Assembly: GCF_005222755.1 (NCBI RefSeq)
Contig: NZ_STGD01000001.1
Coordinates: 310,001 to 374,000, forward strand
Length of the DNA stretch: 64,000 nucleotides
Reading direction: 5' to 3'
From: Roseomonas sp. HF4
Lineage (GTDB): Bacteria > Pseudomonadota > Alphaproteobacteria > Acetobacterales > Acetobacteraceae
Translations under genes and position numbers: made by a program
Shown: positions 15,752 to 24,323 of the stretch, piece by piece
Layout of the letters: each line of letters begins with the position of its first letter
Numbering within the stretch: the stretch's first letter is position 1
The notes under the pieces: model-generated
Database searches by the model: none
Told to the model about the DNA's origin: nothing
Seen by the model: only the letters and a program-made list of their open reading frames with translations

Positions 15752-16048
15752 TCACGGCGCCACGCCCCGTGCCCCGCCCTGCCGTTCGATCCGCATCCCC
15801 GGCGTGACCGCGACCATGCAGGCCTGCCGGTTCGTCACCCCGTCGATGACCGCCAGGCAGTCGAAGCAGACCCCCATCATGCAGTACGGCGCCCGCGGGC
15901 TGCCCGAGATCGCGGTCTCCCGGATCGAGGGCAGCCCCGCCAGCAGCACCGCCGCCGCCGCCGAGGCACCCTCCGGCACCCAGACGGGCCGGCCTTCCAC
16001 CATCACCTCGACCGTCGCGGGCCGCGCCTCAGGCCGCGTGCGGAACAT
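15752..16048 (-). CDS. Ferredoxin-like [2Fe-2S] subunit of amine/opine dehydrogenase (HcnA-like)
   Basis: 98 aa. Four cysteines C56, C61, C64 and C77 in 'PYCMMGVCFDC' and 'NRQACM' give the Cx4Cx2Cx12C pattern of the small HcnA/SoxA-N-terminal-type iron-sulfur subunit; 'VEVMVEGRPVWVPEG' is the typical beta-strand opening. The ATG at 16048 overlaps the end of the DAO-type gene by 20 bp, so the two are co-translated. It transfers electrons between the flavin subunits in related complexes. The length is normal for this stand-alone subunit. Confidence 0.88.
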   Translation of the reverse strand: MFRTRPEARPATVEVMVEGRPVWVPEGASAAAAVLLAGLPSIRETAISGSPRAPYCMMGVCFDCLAVIDGVTNRQACMVAVTPGMRIERQGGARGVAP

Positions 16049-17150
16049 CGAAGCGCTTCGCCGAGAAGGGTGCGAGGGAGGGGTCGAGGCTGCCCGCCGC
16101 GACCATCGGCGCGAAGATCCGCGCATGGGCCCCGGCCAGCGTCACGCCGGAATGGCAGTTCGCGGTGAAGGCGCCGGGGAAGCGGTCCGACTGGTCGTAG
16201 ATTGGCAGCCCGTCCGGCGCCATGACACGCAGCGCCGACCAGGCGCGGATGACCTGCAGGTCGGCGATCCAGGGGAAGGACAGCGCGGCGCGGCGCGCGA
16301 TCTCGGCCATCACGGGCGGCGACTGGCTTGTGTCGAAGCCGACCTCCTCCATGCTGTCGCCGAGCATGATGGTGCCCTCCCCGGTCTGGCGGATGGTGGT
16401 GGTGGGCATGGGCAGGACGGGGCGGGCGCGTTCCGTCACCAGGATCTGGCCGCGCTGCGGGCGAACCGGCGCCGCCAGGCCGAACAGCGGGGCGAGGTCG
16501 GCATTGCCGAGGCCCGCGGCGAGCACGATGCGCGGCGCAGCGAAGGCGCCGGCCGCGGTCTCGACCCGGAAGTCATGCGGCGCCGCGCTGCCGGCGGTGA
16601 CCGTTGCGTCCGGGATGTAGGCGCCGCCGGCCGCCGTGAAGGCGCGGTGCAGCGCCTGCAGCAGCGCGAGCGGGCTCGCATGCCCGTCATAGGGAGTCCA
16701 TGACGCGCCGACGACCGCGGGGCCGAGTCCGGGCAGCATGTCGCGCAACTCGGGTGCGCGGATCATGCGGTGGTCGAAGCCATGGTTGCCGGCCTCGGCC
16801 TGCATCCGGGCCATCTTGGCCGCGCGGTCCTCGAACTCGGCCTCGCTCAGGCAGAGATGCACGCCGCCCGGCTGGTGCAGCGCCAGGTCCAGCCCCGTGC
16901 GGGCGGCGAGGTCGGCCGCGAGCGCCGGCCATGCCTCGGCCGAGCCCCGCGTCCAGCGCTGGTACCAGGGCGCGCCGAAGCCCTTCGACTGCACCCACAC
17001 CAGGCCGAAATTCCCGCGCGATGCGCGGTGCGCGATGTCGCCCTCGTCCAGCAGGACGGTGGCGACGCCCTGGTCGGTGAGCCCAAGCGCGATGGCGGCG
17101 CCGACCAGGCCGCCGCCCACCACGATGGCTTCGAAGGGCCTGGGTTGCAT
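16029..17150 (-). CDS. DAO-type FAD-dependent dehydrogenase, opine oxidase B / HcnC-like
   Basis: 373 aa. GGGLVGAA at residues 12-19 is the FAD-binding dinucleotide fold; 'DEGDIAHRASRGNFGLVWVQ', 'PGGVHLCLSEAEFEDRAA', 'RPQRGQILVTER', and 'SALRVMAPDGLPIYDQ', 'FTANCHSGVTLAGAHA' are characteristic of the DAO family beta subunits of opine, D-hydroxyproline and glycine/cyanide oxidases. It should carry the substrate amine-oxidising site. First gene of the three-subunit unit; upstream 56 bp separate it from the small membrane protein gene. The exact amine substrate cannot be assigned: opine, D-hydroxyproline and sarcosine remain candidates. Confidence 0.86.
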   Translation of the reverse strand: MQPRPFEAIVVGGGLVGAAIALGLTDQGVATVLLDEGDIAHRASRGNFGLVWVQSKGFGAPWYQRWTRGSAEAWPALAADLAARTGLDLALHQPGGVHLCLSEAEFEDRAAKMARMQAEAGNHGFDHRMIRAPELRDMLPGLGPAVVGASWTPYDGHASPLALLQALHRAFTAAGGAYIPDATVTAGSAAPHDFRVETAAGAFAAPRIVLAAGLGNADLAPLFGLAAPVRPQRGQILVTERARPVLPMPTTTIRQTGEGTIMLGDSMEEVGFDTSQSPPVMAEIARRAALSFPWIADLQVIRAWSALRVMAPDGLPIYDQSDRFPGAFTANCHSGVTLAGAHARIFAPMVAAGSLDPSLAPFSAKRFDVPHAA

Positions 17151-17206
17151 CCCGGCATGGGAAGGGGCGCGCGGCGCCGCGTCAACCGGCGCCGTCGCGC
17201 AACCGG

Positions 17207-17494
17207 TCACTGCCAGCGCCCGCCGGAGCCGACCAACAGCAGCATGAAGAAAAGGACGAAGCCCACCGCCGGCAGCGCGAGAACCAGCAGCAGCGCATTG
17301 GCCGCAGCGATGCGGCCCCGGCGGCCAAGCGCGATGCCCCCGCCGAGCACGACCGCCAGGGTCGCGAGCGTTCCGAACCAGAGCAGGCCGTTGAAGGACG
17401 AGACGGTGCCGTCGCCCAGCCCCTCCAGGAAGAACCAGGCGAAGACCAGCGCGACGAGGGCATCGATCCCGAGCAGGATTCGGTGGAACACCAT
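17207..17494 (-). CDS. Small membrane protein, three predicted transmembrane segments
   Basis: 95 aa from the ATG at 17494; an in-frame TTG at 17530 is possible. No family recognised. Hydrophobic segments lie at about residues 6-24 ('LGIDALVALVFAWFFL'), 33-54 ('GLLWFGTLATLAVVLGGGIAL') and 63-88 ('NALLLVLALPAVGFVLFFML'), joined by a basic cytoplasmic loop 'GRRGR'. The pattern is that of a small inner-membrane protein of DUF-type. It precedes the DAO-type subunit gene by 56 bp, so it may be co-transcribed and could anchor that complex, but that is speculation. Confidence 0.6.
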   Translation of the reverse strand: MVFHRILLGIDALVALVFAWFFLEGLGDGTVSSFNGLLWFGTLATLAVVLGGGIALGRRGRIAAANALLLVLALPAVGFVLFFMLLLVGSGGRWQ

Positions 17495-17593
17495 GCGGCC
17501 GAGGCTGCGCCCGGCGGGCAGCCTCGGCAAGCGCGCTTAGGTTGACGGGAGGGGGCCGGCGGCGCGAGCCTTCGCCACCAGCCGGAGGATGCC

Positions 17594-18931
17594 ATGAGCC
17601 CGCTCGACGCCCCGCGCGACCCGCGCAACAGCGACCTCGAGGCCGCGCTGGCCGAGGCGCGGGAGGCCTACACCGCCGCCCGCCCGGCCAGCGCCGCGAT
17701 CCACGCGAAGGCACGCGAGGTGATGCCCGGCGGGAACACCCGCACCGTGCTGTTCTACACCCCCTTCCCGACCGCCATGGTGCGCGGCCAGGGCGCGCGG
17801 GTGTGGGACGCGGACGGGCGGGAGTATCTCGACCTCTGCGGCGAATACACCGCGGGGCTGTTCGGGCATTCCGAGACGCGCATCCTGGGTGCCGTGAAGG
17901 CGGCGATGGACCGGGGCGTGAACCTCGCCGCCGTCGGCGAGAACGAGGGCCGCCTCGCGGCGCTCATCTGCGGGCGGTTTCCCTCGGTCGAGCAACTCCG
18001 CTTCACGAATTCCGGCACCGAGGCGAACATCATGGCGCTGGCCGGCGCGCGCGGCTTCACCGGGCGGACCGAGGTGCTGGCCTTCCGCGGCGGCTACCAT
18101 GGCGGCGTCTTCACCTTCCCGGTCGGCGTGCCGACCAGCCCCGTGAACCTGCCGATCCCGATGCGCTTCGCCGACTACAACGACGCGGACGGCGCGGCGG
18201 CGGCGATCCGCGAAGCCGGCGACGCGCTGGCCGCGGTGATCGTCGAGCCGATGCAGGGCTCGGGCGGCTGCATCCCGGCGACGCGCGAGTTCCTGGCGGC
18301 GCTGCGCGCGGCATGCTCCGAGACCGGCGCGCTGCTGGTGTTCGACGAGGTGATGACGAGCCGCCACGGCTTCGGCGGCCTGCAGGGCCGCATGGGTGTC
18401 ACGCCCGACATGACGACCTTCGGCAAGTACATGGCCGGCGGCATGTCCTTCGGCGCCTTCGGCGGCCGGCGCGACGTGATGGCGGTCTTCGACGGACACC
18501 GGCCGGGCGCCATGCCCCATGCCGGGACCTTCAACAACAACGTGCTGTCGATGGCCGCCGGCTGCGTCGCGATGGGGGAGATCTTCGGCGCGGCGGAGGC
18601 GGAGGCGCTGTTCGCGCGGGGCGAGGGGCTGCGCGCGGCGCTCAACGCCGCCTGCGCCCGGCACGGCGTCGCGATGCACTTCACCGGCATGGGCTCGATG
18701 ATGAACCCGCACTTCCGGCCCGCGCCCGTCACCGCGCCCTACAAGGCCGGCGTCGAGGAGGAGCAGATGCGCGAGTTGTTCTTCTTCGACATGCTCGCGG
18801 CCGGGATCTACCTGGCGCGGCGCGGCATGGTGGCGCTGATGCTGCCGGTGACGGAGGCCGACTGCGCGCGCTTCGTCGCCGCGGTCGAGGAATTCTGCGC
18901 GGCCCGGAAGCCGGTGCTGGCGGCGGCTTGA
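17594..18931 (+). CDS. Class III aminotransferase, glutamate-1-semialdehyde aminomutase-like
   Basis: 445-aa PLP enzyme. Seen: 'MPGGNTRTVLFYTPFP', 'DADGREYLDLCGEYTAGLFGH', 'RFTNSGTEANIMAL', 'FRGGYHGG', 'IVEPMQGSGGCIP', 'LLVFDEVMTSR' and the Schiff-base lysine K278 in 'TTFGKYMAGG'. It resembles HemL but is longer at the N-terminus and belongs to the catabolic HemL-like group often listed as aspartate aminotransferase family protein. A heme role is unlikely without neighbouring heme genes. Divergent from the small membrane protein and amine dehydrogenase unit, it could act on the same amino compounds. Start ATG with GGAGG ten bases upstream. Confidence 0.87.
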   Translation: MSPLDAPRDPRNSDLEAALAEAREAYTAARPASAAIHAKAREVMPGGNTRTVLFYTPFPTAMVRGQGARVWDADGREYLDLCGEYTAGLFGHSETRILGAVKAAMDRGVNLAAVGENEGRLAALICGRFPSVEQLRFTNSGTEANIMALAGARGFTGRTEVLAFRGGYHGGVFTFPVGVPTSPVNLPIPMRFADYNDADGAAAAIREAGDALAAVIVEPMQGSGGCIPATREFLAALRAACSETGALLVFDEVMTSRHGFGGLQGRMGVTPDMTTFGKYMAGGMSFGAFGGRRDVMAVFDGHRPGAMPHAGTFNNNVLSMAAGCVAMGEIFGAAEAEALFARGEGLRAALNAACARHGVAMHFTGMGSMMNPHFRPAPVTAPYKAGVEEEQMRELFFFDMLAAGIYLARRGMVALMLPVTEADCARFVAAVEEFCAARKPVLAAA

Positions 18932-18936
18932 GGAAG

Positions 18937-19110
18937 GTCGGGGGAGGAGAACCTCCCCCGATCCGGGACCCCACGACGTTGCTGCGCAACGCCGAGGGGA
19001 CCCCAAGCCCTCCCTTCCTTGGCACCTGGCGCCGGTCTTGGGCGGTCGGGCGCCAAGTGGCAAGGAAGGTTGTGGGGGGTCCGGGGGGAGAAGTTCCCTT
19101 CTCCCCCCGC
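18937..19110. repeat. Intergenic palindromic repeat family B, copy B4 (complete, enlarged)
   Basis: Occupies nearly the whole gap between the convergent aminotransferase and SDR genes. It has the three hairpins of copy B3 (left stem at about 18939-18959, central arms TGGCACCTGGCGCC and GGCGCCAAGTGGCA type, right stem at about 19083-19107). It also carries an additional segment of about 45 bp (about 18963-19007) absent from other copies, which contains its own small hairpin GTTGC-tgc-GCAAC. Confidence 0.85.
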
Positions 19111-19111
19111 C

Positions 19112-19861
19112 TCACCGCCCGCCGCCGACCGGCAGGCAGGCCGCCGTGATGTAGGACGCCGCATCGGAGGCCAGGAACAGGATCGCCTCCGCGACCTCCT
19201 CCGCCGTCCCCGCGCGGCCCATCGGCACGCCGGGGGACAGGCGCTCGATGCGGTCGGGCTGGCCGGAATTCGCGTGCAGTTCCGTGGCGATCAGGCCGGG
19301 GTTCACGGCGTTCACGCGGATGCCCTCCAGCGCCACCTCGCGCGCCAGGCCGACGGTGAGCGTGTCCACCGCGCCCTTGCTCGCGGCGTAGTGGACCCAC
19401 TCCCCGCCGCTGCCGAGTTCCGAGGCGCGGGAGGAGACGTTGACGATCGTCCCGCCCTGCCCGCCCCGCTTCGTGGACATCCGCCGCACCGCTTCACGAC
19501 AGGACAGCGCCAGGCCGATCACGTTCGGGTCGAACACGGCGCGCCACTCGGCCTCCGTGGTGTCGGCCAGCAGGCGCTTGCCGCCCGTGATGCCGGCATT
19601 GTTCACCACGACGTCGAGGCGCCCGAAGGTGCGCGTCGCGGCGTCGAAGGCCGCGACGATGTCCGCTTCCTTCGCCGCGTCGCCCTTGGCCAGCACGACG
19701 CGCGCGCCGGCCGCCTCGCAGGCGGCGCGCGTCGCCTCGGCGCGGGCGGTGTCCGACAGGTAGGTCAGCACCAGGTCGTGGCCGCGCCGCGCGGCCAGCA
19801 ATGCCGTCGCCGCGCCGATGCCGCGGCCGCCGCCGGTGATGAGCATGACCTTGCGCGCCAT
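19112..19861 (-). CDS. SDR-family oxidoreductase
   Basis: 249-aa classical short-chain dehydrogenase. The start at 19861 has GGAGG nearby. Seen: TGGGRGIG near residue 10, 'VVNNAGITGG', catalytic serine in 'VNVSSRAS', Y/K in 'HYAASKGAV', 'VNPGLIATELHA', and the C-terminal 'EEVAEAILFLASDAASYITAACLPVGGG'. Similar to FabG-type and glucose-dehydrogenase-type SDRs annotated as YdaD or sugar dehydrogenases. Cofactor preference is suggested to be NADP(H), since an Arg follows the glycine motif. It is divergent from the amidase operon with 109 bp between, a likely two-way promoter region. Confidence 0.85.
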   Translation of the reverse strand: MARKVMLITGGGRGIGAATALLAARRGHDLVLTYLSDTARAEATRAACEAAGARVVLAKGDAAKEADIVAAFDAATRTFGRLDVVVNNAGITGGKRLLADTTEAEWRAVFDPNVIGLALSCREAVRRMSTKRGGQGGTIVNVSSRASELGSGGEWVHYAASKGAVDTLTVGLAREVALEGIRVNAVNPGLIATELHANSGQPDRIERLSPGVPMGRAGTAEEVAEAILFLASDAASYITAACLPVGGGR

Positions 19862-19970
19862 CGTCGCCTCCATTCGTTCAGCCGGTCATCATCGGGACCG
19901 CGCGCCGCCTGTCCAGCCTGGACGCCTCCGACGCCGCGGGCGAGCATCGCGCCAGCCGAGGAGACGCCGC

Positions 19971-21380
19971 GTGACCCTGCCCCCACCCGAGACCTATTCG
20001 CCCGCGACCTTCCGCCCGCTGACCTTCCACGACGCGGTGCCGCGCTTCCGCGACGGGTCGGACACGCCGCGCGCGTGGCTCGAAGGCTGCCTCACGACGA
20101 TTGCGGCGCTGGAGCCGCAGGTCATGGCCTTCGCGAGCCTGGGCGAGGACGCCGCGCGCGCCGCCGCCGACGCCAGCACCGCCCGCTACCGCGCGGGCGC
20201 GCCCCTGTCGCCGATCGACGGCATGCCGGTCGGCATCAAGGACCTGCTCGAGACGCGCGACCTGCCGACCGAGATGGGCAGCGCCTTCTACAGGGGGAAC
20301 CGGCCGGGCCGCGATTCCGCGCTCGTGCAGGCGCTGCGCGCGGCGGGCGCGGTCATCGTCGGCAAGACCGTCACGACGGAACTGGGCATGTCGCATCCGG
20401 GGCCGACGCGCCATCCCTTCGACCTGCGCCGGACGCCGGGCGGGTCGTCCTCCGGCTCGGGCGCGGTCATCAGCGCGCGGATGCTGCCGGTCGCGATCGG
20501 CACGCAGGTGCTGGGCAGCGTGATCCGCCCGGCCTCCTTCAACGCGAACTGGGCGCTGAAGCCGACGCAGGGCGGCCTCAACAGGGGCGAAAGGCAGGGC
20601 TTCAGCCAATCGACCGTCGGCATCCATGCCGGCTGCGCGGAGGACATGTGGGCCGTCGCGGTCGAGATCGTGAAGCGCGTCGGCGGCGACCCCGGCGCGC
20701 CGGGGATGTATTTCACCGCCGAGGCGCCGCCGCCGCCCCTGAAGCCCCGGCGCCTCGCGGTGCTGGAGACCGAGGGCTGGCCGCTCGCCGAGCCCGCCGC
20801 GATCGCGGCCTTCGAGCGGGCGCTGGACGCGCTGCGCGCCGCGGGCGTCGCGATCCTGCGCCGCGGCGACCACCCGCTGCTGGAGGTGCTGGAGCAGCGC
20901 GTGATGGGCGCCATGGCGCTCGCGACCGATGTCTGCGCCTACGAGAGCGCCTGGTCGGTCGCCAACATGATGGCGAAGAACCCCGATGCGCTGAGCGAGA
21001 GCCTGAAGGCGCGCTTCGAGCTCGGCTGTTCGGTCACGCTGGCGCAGTACCGCGCCAGGCTGCACCAGCGCGACGAGATGCGCCGCGCCCAGGCTGCGCT
21101 GGCCGGCGAGGTCGACGCCTTCATCGGCCTGCCCGCCTGCGGCCCGGCGCCGCTGCCCGGCGACACGGGCGGCTCGACCAACCGCATCCTGCACACGACG
21201 GGCAACCCGATCATGAACACCGCCTCCTCCGGCCTCGGCTGCCCGGTCGTGACGGTGCCGCGTATGGCGGTCGGGGGGATGCCGCTCGGCATCGCGGTGA
21301 CGGCGCAGCCGCACCAGGACGAGCGCGCGGTCGCCATTGCGCGCTGGATCGCGGACGCCATTCCGCCGATCATCGCGTGA
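19971..21380 (+). CDS. Amidase (amidase signature family)
   Basis: 469 aa from a GTG start preceded by GAGGAG. The Ser-cisSer-Lys triad region is visible: K90 in 'PVGIKDLLETRD', the serine run S159-S161 in 'TPGGSSSGSGAV', and nucleophile S183 in 'GTQVLGSVIRPASF'. Most relatives have GTDTGGS here, so this member has replaced the Asp and one Gly. The enzyme should hydrolyse a carboxamide or ureide in the cytoplasm. It begins a plus-strand run with enoyl-CoA hydratase, dienoyl-CoA-reductase-like SDR, monooxygenase and Fe-alcohol dehydrogenase, which hints that the released acid is degraded via CoA esters. Confidence 0.88.
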   Translation: MTLPPPETYSPATFRPLTFHDAVPRFRDGSDTPRAWLEGCLTTIAALEPQVMAFASLGEDAARAAADASTARYRAGAPLSPIDGMPVGIKDLLETRDLPTEMGSAFYRGNRPGRDSALVQALRAAGAVIVGKTVTTELGMSHPGPTRHPFDLRRTPGGSSSGSGAVISARMLPVAIGTQVLGSVIRPASFNANWALKPTQGGLNRGERQGFSQSTVGIHAGCAEDMWAVAVEIVKRVGGDPGAPGMYFTAEAPPPPLKPRRLAVLETEGWPLAEPAAIAAFERALDALRAAGVAILRRGDHPLLEVLEQRVMGAMALATDVCAYESAWSVANMMAKNPDALSESLKARFELGCSVTLAQYRARLHQRDEMRRAQAALAGEVDAFIGLPACGPAPLPGDTGGSTNRILHTTGNPIMNTASSGLGCPVVTVPRMAVGGMPLGIAVTAQPHQDERAVAIARWIADAIPPIIA

Positions 21381-21399
21381 CGATCCGCGGAGGAAACGC

Positions 21400-22182
21400 A
21401 TGAACGAGGTCCTGGTCACCGACGATGCCGGGCTGCGCACCATCCGGCTGAACCGGCCGGAGAAGAAGAACGCCCTGACTCGCGCCATGTACGCCGCGAT
21501 GGCCGAGGCGCTACGGGAGGCCGCCGCGAGGCCGTCGGTGCGCGCGGTACTGATGACCGGCGGGACGGAGTGCTTCACCTCCGGCAACGACGTGGCGGAC
21601 TTCAAGGCGCGCGGGGACCAGGCGGCGGACGTGCCCTCGCCCGCGCGGGAGTTCCTGGCGGCGCTGCGGGCCTGCCCGAAGCCGGTGGTCGCGGCCGTCG
21701 CGGGGTATGCGGTCGGGATCGGCACCACGCTGCTGCTGCATTGCGACTTCGTCTATGCGGCGGAGAACGCCATCTTCCGCATGCCCTTCGTCGATCTCGG
21801 CCTGTGCCCGGAGGGCGGCTCCTCGCTGCTGGTGCCGCAGCGCGGCGGGCAGTTGCTCGCGAACGAGTTGCTGATGCTGGGCGATGCCTTCCCGCCCGCC
21901 ACCGCGCTGCGAGCGGGCGTCGTCAACGCCGTGGTCCCGGTGGACGAGATGATGGCGACGGCGGAAGGCGTGGCGCGTCGCCTCGCCGCCAAGCCGCCGG
22001 CGGCCATGGCGACCACCAAGCGCCTGCTGCGCCAGGCCGGCGAGGCGGCACTGACCGCCCACATGACCGAGGAATTCGCCGACTTCAGCGCGCTGCTGCG
22101 CGGCCCCGAGGCCGCCGAGGCCGTCGCCGCCTTCCAGGAAAAACGCAAGCCCGACTTCTCCCGCTTCCTGGCGGCGGAGTGA
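21400..22182 (+). CDS. Enoyl-CoA hydratase/isomerase family protein
   Basis: 260-aa crotonase-fold protein; ATG at 21400 after a strong GGAGGAA site, 19 bp after the amidase. Seen: 'IRLNRPEKKNALTRAMY', the oxyanion loop 'CFTSGNDVADF', 'VVAAVAGYAVGIGTTLLLHCDFVYA', 'FVDLGLCPEGGSSLL'. The acidic catalytic position in 'GLCPEGG' is kept. Such proteins hydrate or isomerise enoyl-CoA in fatty-acid and aromatic degradation. It is separated by only five bases from the SDR gene, so the two are surely in one operon. The specific acyl group is unknown. Confidence 0.9.
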   Translation: MNEVLVTDDAGLRTIRLNRPEKKNALTRAMYAAMAEALREAAARPSVRAVLMTGGTECFTSGNDVADFKARGDQAADVPSPAREFLAALRACPKPVVAAVAGYAVGIGTTLLLHCDFVYAAENAIFRMPFVDLGLCPEGGSSLLVPQRGGQLLANELLMLGDAFPPATALRAGVVNAVVPVDEMMATAEGVARRLAAKPPAAMATTKRLLRQAGEAALTAHMTEEFADFSALLRGPEAAEAVAAFQEKRKPDFSRFLAAE

Positions 22183-22187
22183 CCCGC

Positions 22188-23060
22188 ATGTTCCGCGACG
22201 ACCTGTTCAAGGGCGCCCGCGTGCTGGTGACCGGCGGCGGCACCGGGCTCGGCCGCATGATGGCCGAGCGGCTGCTCGACCTCGGCGCCGCGGTCGAGGT
22301 CTGGGGCCGGCGCGGCGAGGTGGTGCAGGCCGCGGCCGACGCGATGAACGCGAAGCACCCGGGCATGGCGAGTGCCCGCGCCGTCGACATCAAGGATCCC
22401 GAGGCGGTGGAGGCCGCAGTCGCCGCCATGTGGGCGGAGGGCAGGCCCGCCACGCATCTCATCAACAACGCCGCCGGCAACTTCATCAGCCGCACCGAGG
22501 ACCTCTCGCACCGCGCCTTCCACGCCATCGCCGACATCGTCTTCCACGGCACCTTCCAGGTGACGCAGGCGGTGGGGAAGCGCTGGATCAAGGACGGGAC
22601 CGGCGGGTCCGTGGTGTCGATCATCGTGACCTGGGTGCGCACGGGCGCGCCCTTCGTCGTGCCGTCGGCCATGTCCAAGGCGGGGATCGACGCGATGACA
22701 AAGTCGCTGGCGGTGGAATGGGGGCGGCACGGCATCCGGCTGAACGCCATCGCGCCAGGCACCATCCCGACCGAGGGGATGTTCGCCCGCCTCCGCCCCG
22801 GGGAGAACAATCCCGAGCAGCGCCTGGCGGAGAAGAACCCGATGAAGCGCATCGGCACGCCGCAGGATATCGGCGACCTCGCCGCCTTCCTGCTGACCCC
22901 GGTCTGGATCAACGGGGAGACCATCGCGCTCGATGGCGGGTCGTGGCTGTCGGGCGGCGGTGGGTTCCAGGACTACCTCGCCTGGACCGACGAGGACTGG
23001 GCGGCGGCGCGAGAGCGCATCAAGGCGCGCAACGCGGCGGACAAGGCGCAGCGCGGCTGA
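22188..23060 (+). CDS. 2,4-dienoyl-CoA reductase-like SDR
   Basis: 290 aa. NADP-binding TGGGTGLG at residues 15-22, 'LINNAAGNFI' at 91-100 and 'VVPSAMSKAGIDAM' at 158-170 match the animal-type (DECR1-like) dienoyl-CoA reductases, in which the usual SDR catalytic Tyr position is Ser (S160) while Lys (K164) is retained. 'APGTIPTEGMF' and 'ETIALDGGSWLSGG' complete the fold. Expected role: NADPH-dependent reduction of 2,4-dienoyl-CoA from unsaturated or ring-derived acids. The preceding enoyl-CoA hydratase supports the assignment. A different enoyl/ketoacyl reductase role cannot be ruled out. Confidence 0.85.
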   Translation: MFRDDLFKGARVLVTGGGTGLGRMMAERLLDLGAAVEVWGRRGEVVQAAADAMNAKHPGMASARAVDIKDPEAVEAAVAAMWAEGRPATHLINNAAGNFISRTEDLSHRAFHAIADIVFHGTFQVTQAVGKRWIKDGTGGSVVSIIVTWVRTGAPFVVPSAMSKAGIDAMTKSLAVEWGRHGIRLNAIAPGTIPTEGMFARLRPGENNPEQRLAEKNPMKRIGTPQDIGDLAAFLLTPVWINGETIALDGGSWLSGGGGFQDYLAWTDEDWAAARERIKARNAADKAQRG

Positions 23061-23159
23061 GCGGAACCCCATCGCGCACCATTCGCTTTAGGGTTGCATG
23101 CCGCGCCGGCGCGGATCGATGCTTCCTCCAACGACAAGGCCCGGAGGAGGAAGCGCATC

Positions 23160-24272
23160 ATGGAATTCGGCTATTTCACCATGCCGTCCCACCCGCCCGA
23201 GCGCGGCCTGAAGGAAGGGCATGACTGGGACCTGCAGGTGTTCCGCTGGCTCGACGCGATGGGCTTCTCCGAAGCCTGGGTCGGCGAGCACCACACCGCG
23301 CCCTGGGAACCCCACCCCGCCCCCGACCTGCTGATCGCGCAGGCGCTGCTGCAGACCAAGCGACTGCGCATCGGCCCCGGCGGCTTCCTGCTGCCCTACC
23401 ACCACCCGGCGGAACTCGCGAACCGCGTCGCGATGCTCGACCACCTGTCCGAAGGGCGGCTGATGTTCGGCGTCGCGGCCTCCGGCCTGCCGTCGGACTG
23501 GGCGATGTTCAACGTCGATGGCATGTCGGGCCAGAACCGCGACATGACGCGCGAGGCGCTCGACATCATCCTGCGCATGTGGACCGAGGACGGGCCCTGG
23601 CACCATGAGGGCAAGTACTGGAAGGTCGACAAGCCCGACACGATGTTCGGCTTCCTCAAGCCGCACATCAAGCCGTTCCAGAAGCCGCATCCGCCGATCG
23701 GCGTCGCGGGTCTTTCGAAGAACTCCGACACGCTGAAGCTGGCCGGGGAGAAGGGCTTCCTGCCGCTCTCGCTGAACCTCAACCCGGCCTACGTGTCCTC
23801 CCACTGGGACAGCGTCGAGGCCGGCGCGCGCAAGTCCGGCCGCACGCCCTGGCGCGGCGACTGGCGCCTGGTGCGGGAGGTCTTCGTGGCCGAGACCGAC
23901 GAGGAAGCATGGCGGCTGTCGGTCGGCTCGCACATGGGCCGGATGATGGGGGAATACTTCCTCCAACTGCTCGCGCAGTTCGGCTTCAAGGAATACCTCA
24001 AGCACAGCCCCGAGGTGCCGGATTCCGACGTCACGGTGGACTACTGCGCGAAGCACAACTGGATCGTCGGCAGCCCGAAGACCGTCGCCGAGAAGATCGA
24101 GCGCATCTACGAGGAGGTGGGCGGCTTCGGCCAGCTGCTGGTCTTCGGCTTCGACTACCTGGAAAGCCCGGAGGCGTGGAAGACCTCGCTCGGCCTGCTG
24201 CAGAGCGAGGTGCTGCCGAAGGTCAAGCATCTGGTGCCGCCGCGGCAGGCGGCGCTCGCCGCCGCGCAGTAG
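23160..24272 (+). CDS. LLM-class flavin-dependent monooxygenase
   Basis: 370-aa bacterial luciferase-like TIM-barrel protein. Start at 23160 after GGAGGAAGCG. Seen: 'MEFGYFTMPSHPPE', 'SEAWVGEHHTAPWEPHPAPD', 'GPGGFLLPYHHPAELANRVAML', 'RLMFGVAASGLPSDW', and 'SPKTVAEKIERIYEEVGGFG' near the C-terminus. The family uses reduced FMN and O2 to hydroxylate or cleave substrates such as long-chain ketones, limonene or pyrimidine rings; a separate flavin reductase is required and none is in this window. The operon partners suggest oxidation of a hydrophobic or aromatic acid. Confidence 0.9.
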   Translation: MEFGYFTMPSHPPERGLKEGHDWDLQVFRWLDAMGFSEAWVGEHHTAPWEPHPAPDLLIAQALLQTKRLRIGPGGFLLPYHHPAELANRVAMLDHLSEGRLMFGVAASGLPSDWAMFNVDGMSGQNRDMTREALDIILRMWTEDGPWHHEGKYWKVDKPDTMFGFLKPHIKPFQKPHPPIGVAGLSKNSDTLKLAGEKGFLPLSLNLNPAYVSSHWDSVEAGARKSGRTPWRGDWRLVREVFVAETDEEAWRLSVGSHMGRMMGEYFLQLLAQFGFKEYLKHSPEVPDSDVTVDYCAKHNWIVGSPKTVAEKIERIYEEVGGFGQLLVFGFDYLESPEAWKTSLGLLQSEVLPKVKHLVPPRQAALAAAQ

Positions 24273-24323
24273 TTGCCGGGGCGCGGTCCGCGCCGCATCC
24301 TCCCGCACCCGGAGGACGCGCGC

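Noticed and set aside
17594..18931. Assignment of the aminotransferase as hemL
   Set aside because: HemL-like motifs are shared, but the longer N-terminus, altered substrate loop and absence of heme neighbours favour a catabolic aminotransferase.
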